Below are positions 10,401 through 16,912 of a stretch of DNA of 39,712 nt, piece by piece. The position numbers were made by a program, and so were the translations under genes. The stretch's first letter is position 1. Each line of letters starts with the position of its first letter. The stretch is from CAILKP01 sp038231815 (lineage in GTDB: Bacteria > Planctomycetota > Phycisphaerae > Phycisphaerales > UBA1924). Location: contig JBBRKQ010000034.1 of assembly GCA_038231815.1 (NCBI GenBank), forward strand, positions 1 through 39,712, in the 5' to 3' direction. The notes below the pieces were generated by a model, which was given only the letters and a program-made list of their open reading frames with translations, ran no database searches and was not told where the DNA came from.

Positions 10401-10812
10401 CGACGGTGGTGCGACCAACTTCAGCACCGTGCTGCGTATCTCCGGCGTTCCGTCCGGTGGCGCCCCATGCTCGGTCACGGTTGACGGCGGCACGCTGGAT
10501 ACACAGTCGTTTGATGGGGCCACCGGCCGCCTCACGGTGACGGGCACCCTGAGCCCCATCGCCGGCGGCATTGCCACCATCACCGCCCGCACCTTGTGCA
10601 GCTGTTCACTGGCCGACATTGTGGACGGAGGTGGCGCCGCACCGGGCGACGGCATCGTCGATGGCAACGATTTCATCGCGTTCATCAACGCCTTTGGCGC
10701 TGGTGACATGCTGGGCGACATCGTTGATGGCGGCGGAACACCGCCGGGTGACGGCACGGTTGATGGCAGCGACTTCATCGCGTTTATCAACTCGTTCGTT
10801 GCTGGGTGTTGA
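7429..10812 (+). CDS. Secreted GH15 glucoamylase-like enzyme with GC-type dockerin
   Basis: The precursor has 1127 residues. A signal peptide covers about 1-28 (SRSLAVLVLHCGIASTAFA). The first 490 residues are beta-rich; they include a stretch (YPPVHFWKEEGVVGNNF) like the N-terminal beta-sandwich of prokaryotic glucoamylases. The (alpha/alpha)6 catalytic domain covers about 515-950: VWPRDMAWAG near 554, the general-acid segment NIWEDSYDTF with Glu711, and the general-base segment GAEQ with Glu897. GH15 enzymes release glucose from the non-reducing ends of alpha-glucans. The last 70 residues are a tandem of two dockerin-like repeats (each with GDGxVDGxDFIAFIN) that starts with CSC and ends with GC. 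This matches the GC-type dockerin tail seen on many planctomycete exoproteins, and the two DNA repeats are nearly identical. The gene stands alone and converges on the cyclase gene. It may degrade external starch or glycogen while tethered outside the cell. Confidence 0.88.
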   Translation: MMRSNSVSSRSLAVLVLHCGIASTAFAVPGLIQHIPTTQVFGEPAGITMREPDAPREDEGVSIFFKVGPSFSYQNVWVYYTVDGSEPLGMFGVAFQTTTALRVDRGNLSFVRNQANGFGGNDDWWRGTMPTLSRQYGQTIRYKISAQDGGTETFANSGAAYSYNVKLAWPGQGAAFPGAESIGYPPVHFWKEEGVVGNNFINAMLDQNGSVFDVYYPGAGAVQGVGTKNEGYVDGADTFPAGLPLDNRGQMHLNIAMPGIRYNGKTHWLSNSTGASYTGLTQRYIADTNTIYTSSVLTADGANVQVEQYDFSPKGIDYPNGGAGKGMVIKRMVLTNQSASPRELSVYYYTDTAINGGDNNDASYIDAARGAMVHYDNTYRIVTNTGSIGAGQEYNPTTFGGYEKNVSIYLGMAMKTSGAASGGGTLAHDSWRDTSADNGRGWIGQKVTIPAGQTREVSFIIAGGFDNFAGATGTYTAQVAPMIDWFAATNLSMAMTNTDAYWQNFLASGVTIDTPDASLNNLFKRSLLATMLHFDEKSGGLIAGFRNGAYPFVWPRDMAWAGVTLARTGHTDVVRQMTAYLRDTAFRATETWTPGNTPSFAAAGGTPFYGTRKGFWRQKYTTDGYVVWGAPQVDETAVFPWMAYYNYLVEGDVNYFNLAQPGNPANTTYAAVKDAAIAMSQTSTLDGGRLNLRESYPGSSTTQMYSNNIWEDSYDTFIFSNANIVRGLRDASAIAGLMGQPGDAADFSTRAGALYAGLNDKLDWNRENTDISLLGIVYPWGTHSTTDPKTVRIVDRINGIAADGNGQTKPLMRFAGQYQNNASDWVGLVDRYYGDGYWGNAANGPTPGGPWFLSTMWYGAYYALRQDSTPGKGDIDNHLFRLHRTADHNGPIGFGAEQMAPANSLMYPGEPDFTLQTAWPNAWESMSFYVDSMMLFAGYTPDAPGNTLRLEPKLPTAWNSMTFRNLRVGAKRFDLTATEAPMVFSHSIRSIDGGATNFSTVLRISGVPSGGAPCSVTVDGGTLDTQSFDGATGRLTVTGTLSPIAGGIATITARTLCSCSLADIVDGGGAAPGDGIVDGNDFIAFINAFGAGDMLGDIVDGGGTPPGDGTVDGSDFIAFINSFVAGC
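10615..10803 (+). repeat. Tandem repeat encoding the two dockerin units
   Basis: Two direct repeats of about 86 bp (roughly 10615-10704 and 10718-10803) encode consecutive units of the form DIVDGGG, PGDG, VDG, DFIAFIN, F. They share long identical runs such as gacttcatcgcgtt or variants of it, indicating a recent internal duplication or homogenisation. Confidence 0.7.
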
Positions 10813-10899
10813 GTTTGGACCGCTGCAATGGCGAGCGACGAGCATTGCGACGAAAAGTCGAACAGCCCAACAGCCCGAGCCCAAGCCCGCAGCACCGCA

Positions 10900-13185
10900 T
10901 TACCCGATGAGCCTGGCGTACTTCGCCAAAGCCTTGAGCGGGAAGCTGTGCCGGTACAGGTGGTACCGAAGGTAGAACACCTTCGGAAAGCCGGTGCCGG
11001 TGAACCAATGCTCGTTCCACCCGCCGATGGCGGTGTCGTAGCCCGTCACGCACTGTCCGGCGATCATGCGTTCCAGCGGTGCAACGACAGCATCCACCGT
11101 CACGCCCAGCGCCCGCGCGCCGCACAGGCCTGCGCCTGGCTCACTGATGTGGTCGACCCGTTCCAGGGGGCCGTGCATCATCTGCACCCCGGTTGCATCG
11201 TTCACGCAATCCGCAGTGAAGGGCCGCTTGCCTTCGGTCAGTTGATGGGCCGTAAGCCACTGTGCCGCCGCACGGCAGGACGGATGCGATGCGCCCAACA
11301 GATTCATGAGTGTCATCAAACCCCAGGCGGTTTGGCTTGCTGTGCTCGGCCCCTTGCCCATCAGGGATCGATCCAGGTAACTGTTGGCTGTTTCACCAAA
11401 GCCACCATCGGTGTTCTGCACACTCAAAAACCAATCCGCCGCCCGACGCAGGGCGGGCTGCTGCACGGTGTACCCGGCCGCCGCGAGCCCATTAACGGCC
11501 TGCCATGTGCCATAGATGTAATTCACGCCCCACCGGCCCCACCAGCACCCCTCTGGCTGCTGCGTCGCAACTAAGTACCGCACGGCGGCGTTGATGGCCG
11601 GGTGATCGGGCGTCACGCCGCAAATAACAATGGATTCCAGCACGCGACCGGTGATGTCCGAACAGGAAGGATCCTGCATGGCGTTGTGGTCAGCAAACGG
11701 CACCGCCTCCATCCACGGCCGGTCGGTGGTGCGATCAAACGCAGCCCAGCCGCCATCATCATTTTGCATGGCCATGATAAAGCGAATCGCGCGACGGGCC
11801 GCATCACGGTTTGTAGTCTCTCCCGCGCGGTCACAGCAGCGAAACAGCGCCTTGGCCACCATGCAGGTGTCATCAACATCCGGGTACCAATCGTTACGAT
11901 ACTCAAACGCCCAGCAGGCCATGTCCACACCCGGAGTGAGGGTGCGATCCTCCGGGCGAAGGTTGTCAATCCAGTCTCCCTTGCGTAGCACTTCCCTTGC
12001 CCGAAGCCAATCGCACGAGGCGGCGATGCGCGGGTCGGAAGAGGCACGAAAGCCCGCCTCGGCCAGCGCATCAAGCGCTATGGCCGTGTCCCACACTGGT
12101 GAGAAGCACGGCTGCAGCCGGATATGGTCCAGCGATGGATCATCACTGGGCGAGTCAATCATAAACGCATCCAAGTCGGCCTCGGCCTGACGGATCACCG
12201 GATGGTCGCGCGTGTATCCCATCTTCTGCAGGGCAACTTGTATGTACACCATCGGTGGGAAGATTGCGCCCAGACCCTCGGTTGTCTTGGGGTCCATCCG
12301 CTCCAACAGCCACTTCTCGCTGGCGGCAATAGCTGAATCTTCACACGGCATCCAGCCGGCGCGCCGGCACAGCTTCAGGCCCCGATCAATCGCCAGGAAA
12401 AAGTTGTTCCACGTCAGCAACGCCGGTGACCACTTTTTGCTGAGCTTGTTCTTGTATGTCGCATCAATGAACAGTTCATCAATATTCACGCCGCCCGGCA
12501 ACGGCCGCAACGGCCGCAGTGCTGAGCATAACGCCAGCGGCAGGATCATCGTTCGCGTCCACGCCGCCACCTTGCGAAGATGAAACGGGAACCAACCGGG
12601 CAGATGCACGATCTGCGGCGGAATCACCGGACATGCCTCCCACGAGACAATCCCCAGACACGCAAAGTAAAACGTACTGAAGGTGTTGCACGCCTCGGCC
12701 CCGCCAAGCTCCAAGATCTGTTCCCGTGCCGCCACCATGTGGTGCGAATCCACACCATCGCCCATCAACTTCAGACACAGATACGCCTTCACACAGCTGG
12801 AAACATCTGCCGGTGAGCCGGGGTACTGCCCCCAGGTGCCATCGGCACGCTGGCTCAGCCGAATCTGGTTGGCAATCCGCCGCAGCCGCACCATCTCTCG
12901 CGTGCCATCAGGCAACTGATCATCCTGCTGGCCCAGAATGAACTTCATCAGGATGTACTCACTCGAAAGAATCGAGTCGCCCTCAAGCTCGGCGCACCAG
13001 TGCGCTCCGCCACGGTCCTGTCGCTGCTTGATCAGCAGCGCATCAGCCGCCAATTGCACGCGTTCGGCCAACCACGCCCCACTGCTCTCGCCGCCAATGA
13101 CCTGATCCGGGGTTGCGCCCAGCACACAAGCCGCCACCGGGGTGGCAGAAACATCAGACATTGCAAGCGCTGAAAGTCCCGGCAT
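10900..13185 (-). CDS. shc: Squalene-hopene cyclase
   Basis: The protein has 761 residues and is a class II triterpene cyclase. The catalytic DXDD motif is present as DVDD at about residues 436-439, followed by TCMVAKAL. Several QW repeats are visible, among them QNDDGGWAAFDR, QQPEGCWWGRWG with NYIYGTWQA, and QNTDGGFGE. The enzyme protonates squalene and folds it into hopene or diplopterol at the membrane, the first step of hopanoid synthesis. No other hpn genes are adjacent, although dxs lies 19 kb away in the same window. The frame is open to 13311. ATG 13185 is chosen because TATACT lies 8 nt upstream; ATG 13161 (753 residues) is a reasonable alternative, and the first 30 residues are not conserved. 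The family is usually about 630-720 residues, so this is on the long side, with an insertion around residues 235-260. Product specificity (hopene or another triterpene) is not proven by sequence. Confidence 0.93.
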   Translation of the reverse strand: MPGLSALAMSDVSATPVAACVLGATPDQVIGGESSGAWLAERVQLAADALLIKQRQDRGGAHWCAELEGDSILSSEYILMKFILGQQDDQLPDGTREMVRLRRIANQIRLSQRADGTWGQYPGSPADVSSCVKAYLCLKLMGDGVDSHHMVAAREQILELGGAEACNTFSTFYFACLGIVSWEACPVIPPQIVHLPGWFPFHLRKVAAWTRTMILPLALCSALRPLRPLPGGVNIDELFIDATYKNKLSKKWSPALLTWNNFFLAIDRGLKLCRRAGWMPCEDSAIAASEKWLLERMDPKTTEGLGAIFPPMVYIQVALQKMGYTRDHPVIRQAEADLDAFMIDSPSDDPSLDHIRLQPCFSPVWDTAIALDALAEAGFRASSDPRIAASCDWLRAREVLRKGDWIDNLRPEDRTLTPGVDMACWAFEYRNDWYPDVDDTCMVAKALFRCCDRAGETTNRDAARRAIRFIMAMQNDDGGWAAFDRTTDRPWMEAVPFADHNAMQDPSCSDITGRVLESIVICGVTPDHPAINAAVRYLVATQQPEGCWWGRWGVNYIYGTWQAVNGLAAAGYTVQQPALRRAADWFLSVQNTDGGFGETANSYLDRSLMGKGPSTASQTAWGLMTLMNLLGASHPSCRAAAQWLTAHQLTEGKRPFTADCVNDATGVQMMHGPLERVDHISEPGAGLCGARALGVTVDAVVAPLERMIAGQCVTGYDTAIGGWNEHWFTGTGFPKVFYLRYHLYRHSFPLKALAKYARLIG

Positions 13186-13193
13186 AGGGGGCA

Positions 13194-13199
13194 AGTATA
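13194..13199 (-). promoter_or_regulatory. Putative -10 element (TATACT) of the cyclase gene
   Basis: TATACT on the minus strand lies 8 nt before ATG 13185 and 32 nt before ATG 13161. No clear -35 sits at normal spacing: TTGTCA is present only 11 nt upstream. It fits a near-leaderless start at 13185 or a short leader for 13161. Confidence 0.4.
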
Positions 13200-13425
13200 T
13201 GAGCGAGCATTGACAATCCATCGCAGAGCCGACAACAGCCCGTTTAGAATGCAAACGATCCCAGATATTCCCGAAATGTGCGGCTGGATCCACCCGGCAC
13301 GCCCCAACCACTAGTCAACGACTTGACCCGTACCCAAGCGGTATCAAGCCCACACCGTCGCGTCCGAGAACGTAAGCCCTGCGATGGCAAAGCACACCCC
13401 ACCGCTCGATCATGGGGCGGCATCG

Positions 13426-14649
13426 CTATTTGCTCACCCCCACCTCCACACGCTGGGCCCAATGGTCGGCAACCGGCGTCTTTACGAGTGAATAGCTCAC
13501 CGCGTGAAAACCCGGTGAGACAAAGCAGTGGTCAATATGCAGCATCGGCATGGCCTTGGGCCAACTCGCTGCCACGCCCCATCCAACCTGATCAAACGCG
13601 TGCTGCACAGACCTGCCAGTCGCCTCCATGACCACATCCAGCGCCCGGGTGCCCCGCGGCATGTTGCAGTCACCAATGACCACATCCGGGAGCCCAAGAC
13701 CATCGGCAACCGATCGCTGCACGTTCAGCCATTCCCGCACCGCCATCGCCGCGGCACGGCGATTGATCAGTGGGTCCGAGGGCAAGTCAATCAGCCAGAA
13801 GCGAACGACCCTGCCCAGTGAGGCGGTGGCATCGATTTCAACCTCAAACACCTCGGCGGCGGAATCACCGTTGAAGGTTCGGGCACCCACGCCGATGCGA
13901 ACTGCCCAACGGTTGTAAAAATCCTCCCATCGCTGGCGATTCTCCATTGTGCCGGGCACAGTGCCCACACTCTGGAGCCGGTGCAATCTGGTTGAAACTA
14001 TGGGTAGCAGCGAAATAGCTACAAACTCGCCGCGGCGCACCACATTCCAGGTCTTGCCATCGGTCCGTAATTTGCGGAGTGTCTCATCAAACGCGGCGTT
14101 GGTCTGGTTGCTGGTCAGCAGGTACATCTCCGGCGGCGCCAGACCCGGCAGGCCGCTGCCTCGGCCCACACCCACGGCATCCGGCAGCGAACCGTCCCAG
14201 CGCTCCGAATCGGGCATGGTTAGGTTCCAATGGGCGATAGACAGTGAGGTACCCTCGGGCCGGGAGCGCAGGGCGTTGAACATCCGAAAGTCAATAAACA
14301 ACACATAGCCACCACTGATGCACAGGATGACCGCGCACCCAATGCCAAGCCTGCGACGAAGCCGGCCATGTCCCGGAATCGCCCGCGGACGTGTGACGAG
14401 CGCGCCCAACGCAGGGGGAAGTGCGGCAACTACCCATATCCATTTCGGTACGAACGCAATAAACTGCAGGGGTAGCGTCGCGTCACTGACAACCAGGCTT
14501 GTCCAAAATAGCAGCAGTGGCAGCATCGCCGCCAGCAGCAATGCCCCGGAGACCCCCGCACGAAGATAGTGCAGCATGCCCGGGCGGCGTATCGATGCGA
14601 CGCCGTCACGGCCGTACACGCTGTAATCGTCATAGTCGCGAAGCTTCAC
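13426..14649 (-). CDS. Membrane-anchored endonuclease/exonuclease/phosphatase family protein
   Basis: From GTG 14649 the protein has 407 residues. A short polar start (KLRDYDDYSVYGRDG) is followed by three membrane helices at about 33-55, 62-85 and 103-120. A soluble EEP-type domain then covers about 135-405. The family's core motifs are recognisable but modified: AHWNLT near 139 for the first strand, GDCNMPRG at 326-333 for the usual GDFN, HIDHCFVS at 371-378 and VADH at 393-396. These residues build the metal-dependent phosphodiesterase site, so it probably cleaves a phosphodiester or phosphate in a lipid, nucleic acid or small molecule outside the membrane. The substrate is unknown. The normal early glutamate of the family is not evident. 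GTG 14649 is preferred over ATG 14577 because TATTGT lies exactly 6 nt upstream and because the neighbouring gene ends at 14690. Confidence 0.75.
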   Translation of the reverse strand: MKLRDYDDYSVYGRDGVASIRRPGMLHYLRAGVSGALLLAAMLPLLLFWTSLVVSDATLPLQFIAFVPKWIWVVAALPPALGALVTRPRAIPGHGRLRRRLGIGCAVILCISGGYVLFIDFRMFNALRSRPEGTSLSIAHWNLTMPDSERWDGSLPDAVGVGRGSGLPGLAPPEMYLLTSNQTNAAFDETLRKLRTDGKTWNVVRRGEFVAISLLPIVSTRLHRLQSVGTVPGTMENRQRWEDFYNRWAVRIGVGARTFNGDSAAEVFEVEIDATASLGRVVRFWLIDLPSDPLINRRAAAMAVREWLNVQRSVADGLGLPDVVIGDCNMPRGTRALDVVMEATGRSVQHAFDQVGWGVAASWPKAMPMLHIDHCFVSPGFHAVSYSLVKTPVADHWAQRVEVGVSK

Positions 14650-14655
14650 GTGCGC

Positions 14656-14661
14656 ACAATA
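14656..14661 (-). promoter_or_regulatory. Putative -10 element (TATTGT) of the EEP-family gene
   Basis: TATTGT on the minus strand is exactly 6 nt from GTG 14649, with no Shine-Dalgarno sequence, again matching leaderless geometry. It sits in the 40-bp gap after the upstream gene's stop, so the EEP gene may be transcribed independently. Confidence 0.4.
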
Positions 14662-14689
14662 TCGCCCCGCCAGTGACCCCGCCGAAAAA

Positions 14690-15367
14690 TTAGCTCCGCC
14701 GACGGCGACCCGCGGCAAGCCCACCTAGGCCAAGCAGCAAAGCCGCCGCCGGGGTTGGCACGCTGACCATGCTCGCACCTGTCAGGTCAATGGCGTAGTC
14801 TCCGGTAGCGCTTGGGCTGCTGATTTCTCCAAAGCCGATCATGGGCAGCAAGCCGTTTAGCGTACCGGTAACACCGGTGTAGGGCTGGAATGGAAAGACC
14901 AACTGGTTTGTTGATGTGGGATTGGTGACAACCGCCGGGAGCACGCCATAGGGCGAGATGCCCAGAACGTACTGCCCCGGACTGAGGTTCGCGTACTGGC
15001 TGGCCCCAACGGGCAATAGTGAGAGGTAGTTCACCTCGTCAATGTCGTCGTTCTTGGCGATGCCCGAGCCATCGAGGTGGAAGAGGAACAACGTGGTATC
15101 GTCCATATAGCTCGATCCGAGCCGCACCGTCGTAGCGCTGAAGCTGGCAGGATCGGAGATCGTGATGACGAACATGTCGATCAAGTCGCGGCCGGTGCGG
15201 TTCAGCGAGCCGTTAATCCGCGTGAGCGGAGCTGATCCGGCAATCGTCTGAGCGGTGTTCGGGAACGCTCCGGCGTCGCCAATCTCGTTATGCACATCGG
15301 CCCGAGCCAACGCACCACAGCAACCAACGCCCACAAGCAGGGCAACAACCATTGATGAGTGTTTCAC
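14690..15367 (-). CDS. Secreted protein with PEP-CTERM-like sorting tail
   Basis: From GTG 15367 the precursor has 225 residues. A signal peptide (SSMVVALLVGVGCCGALARA) precedes a mature domain beginning DVHNEIGDAG. The body resembles a bacterial pre-peptidase C-terminal-like beta-sandwich: DMFVITISDP, then DTTLFLFHLDGSGIAKNDD. The tail is PTPAAALLLG, a short hydrophobic stretch and finally GRRRRS, which is the three-part sorting signal recognised by exosortase-type systems. Two other proteins in this window share it. The protein is therefore probably exported and processed at the envelope; no enzymatic residues are seen and its function is unknown. The GTG is chosen because GGAG lies 8 nt upstream and because the signal peptide would otherwise be buried 55 residues into the frame. 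It is divergent from the zinc-ribbon membrane gene. Confidence 0.75.
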   Translation of the reverse strand: MKHSSMVVALLVGVGCCGALARADVHNEIGDAGAFPNTAQTIAGSAPLTRINGSLNRTGRDLIDMFVITISDPASFSATTVRLGSSYMDDTTLFLFHLDGSGIAKNDDIDEVNYLSLLPVGASQYANLSPGQYVLGISPYGVLPAVVTNPTSTNQLVFPFQPYTGVTGTLNGLLPMIGFGEISSPSATGDYAIDLTGASMVSVPTPAAALLLGLGGLAAGRRRRS

Positions 15368-15769
15368 GTCGCAATCTCCATGTTTCCGCGGCGGCACAAC
15401 TGGCGACATCGCCATTTTGAATACCACTGCGGATCCCGCACAAGCTACACCGGAACACGCTTGACGCAACTGATCGGATGGCTGCGTAGGTGCCCGGTTG
15501 GCAAGTGGGACGTTGCCCGCACCAAATCCCACCCAGCTTCACATCTGTCTTTTGGGTAACGTCGTAAGCTGCACAAGGTGATCCGGTTGCGCCAGCACTC
15601 TGCCAGCGAGCGCAAGCCCAACACAAATGCCGAAGATTAATGTTCAAGGCCGGTGAGCGTGGATCGAGAAGCTTTGGCAGCCACTGAGTGGCGATGTGAC
15701 TGCGTTAAAAAAAACGCTGGGTTATGTGCTCAATCCTTGCGGTGCGGGGCTGCACCTGCTTTGTACGAC
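15368..15769. other. Divergent intergenic region without recognised genes
   Basis: About 400 bp separate the GTG of the exoprotein gene and the ATG of the zinc-ribbon membrane gene. It contains GGAG 8 nt before 15367 and a run of eight A (in taaaaaaaac) near 15706. A plus-strand frame is open through its second half and could lengthen the following gene to GTG 15653. No confident promoter, RNA or repeat was seen. Confidence 0.4.
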
Positions 15770-16723
15770 ATGCCGCCGGAGCGCAGCAAATCGGTACTAC
15801 CGTTATCGGTGCCGAGTGACCACGGACAATCTGCTCATTCGCCGGATACCCCAGCGCAGCACAAGCGACACTGGTCTGACCGACTCATCAACCCACGAAG
15901 CCTGAGTCTACGAATAGGACCGTTGTTGTTGCTATGGCTGGTAGAAACCGCTGTAATGACCATCCTGCTGCTGGCCTGGGGTGTCATTGCCTCCACCGGC
16001 GGCCAGCGTCGCGATTCGGGATGGTTCTCCACCGAAAGCCGGCCAGTCTCGCAGATTGTTTCCGATTCGATCACCTCGAGAGAATTTTACATTGTGCTGG
16101 TGGTCAGCTCACTGCTCATGCTCGTGCTTCAGGCAGCGCTGCTGTGGCCGGTGCGTTTCCCGCGGGCGAGGCGGGAGCGTGGCCGGAGCATGTGGGTCAG
16201 CATCGCCCTGATTGCAGGGTGCGGCACGCTGCTGGTTGCGGGCGGGTTACTTCTGCTCGGATCGCTGACTAAGACCGTATTTGGACTTCGCCTTGAGCCG
16301 GGAAGCAATGACCTGGTCATCACAGTGCTTGCAGTGGTGCTTGTTGGTTCATGGCTCACGCTCACCCCGCTGGTGTGGCGCTTTGCGCGCGGCCGCAATC
16401 CTGATGATGCGATGACCGGACTGGCCCGCCGCCTGTTCGCCGGCGGCGCGGTGGAAGCGGTGGTGGCCCTGCCTGTTGATGTGCTGGTTCGCCGAAAGAC
16501 CGAGTGCTACTGCGCTGAGGGTTCATTGTGGGCGCTGACGATTGCGACATGGCTCATGCTTGTCACGGCGGGTCCGCTGGCACTGCTCATCGCCCTTCGC
16601 TCGCGCCGCCAATCATGGTGGCGCACGCGCTGCATACTTTGCAATTATGATTTGACAGGTCTTAGCTCAGCGGTGTGCCCGGAATGCGGGCAGCCGATTC
16701 CGGCGAACGCGACCCAGCCTTGA
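15770..16723 (+). CDS. Five-helix membrane protein with C-terminal zinc ribbon
   Basis: The protein has 317 residues from ATG 15770. After about 50 polar residues come five hydrophobic segments: LLLLWLVETAVMTILLLAWG, FYIVLVVSSLLMLVLQAAL, WVSIALIAGCGTLLVAGGLL, LVITVLAVVLVGSWLTLTPL, and LWALTIATWLMLVTAGPLAL. The C-terminus has two CXXC pairs: CILC, then NYDLTGL, then CPECG. This Cys4 zinc ribbon with a central YDLTG is common in Phycisphaerae membrane proteins, and a variant occurs in the protein encoded at 37423-39117. The function is unknown; the ribbon would face the cytoplasm if the polar N-terminus and an odd helix number are taken literally, but topology was not computed. GTG 15653 would add 39 residues rich in Cys and Arg, which look non-coding, so ATG 15770 is preferred without strong proof. 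Confidence 0.7.
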   Translation: MPPERSKSVLPLSVPSDHGQSAHSPDTPAQHKRHWSDRLINPRSLSLRIGPLLLLWLVETAVMTILLLAWGVIASTGGQRRDSGWFSTESRPVSQIVSDSITSREFYIVLVVSSLLMLVLQAALLWPVRFPRARRERGRSMWVSIALIAGCGTLLVAGGLLLLGSLTKTVFGLRLEPGSNDLVITVLAVVLVGSWLTLTPLVWRFARGRNPDDAMTGLARRLFAGGAVEAVVALPVDVLVRRKTECYCAEGSLWALTIATWLMLVTAGPLALLIALRSRRQSWWRTRCILCNYDLTGLSSAVCPECGQPIPANATQP

Positions 16724-16740
16724 GCAGGCCAACCCGGCGA

Positions 16741-16782
16741 ACCACCTCCAACTCCAACCACCTCCAACTCCAACCACCTCCA
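16741..16782 (+). repeat. Short tandem repeat, 16-bp unit
   Basis: The unit accacctccaactcca is repeated about 2.6 times in the intergenic gap between the zinc-ribbon gene and the ABC permease gene. The flanking sequence up to about 16830 is also simple (ccaacgcc and ttggcc runs). No hairpin terminator is visible in this gap. Confidence 0.75.
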
Positions 16783-16912
16783 CCGCGCCGTGGCCACCAA
16801 CGCCAACGCCTTGGCCTTGGCCAACTGCCGCCTGCCTAAACCTGCCCGCACCCAGCCACAGCTCTGCTCTCAGCCGGCATTTCTTTGACCAATTCACCAT
16901 TTAACCATTTTC

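Noticed and set aside
16741..16830. CRISPR array
   Set aside because: The repeats are direct 16-bp simple-sequence units without spacers, and no cas genes are present.
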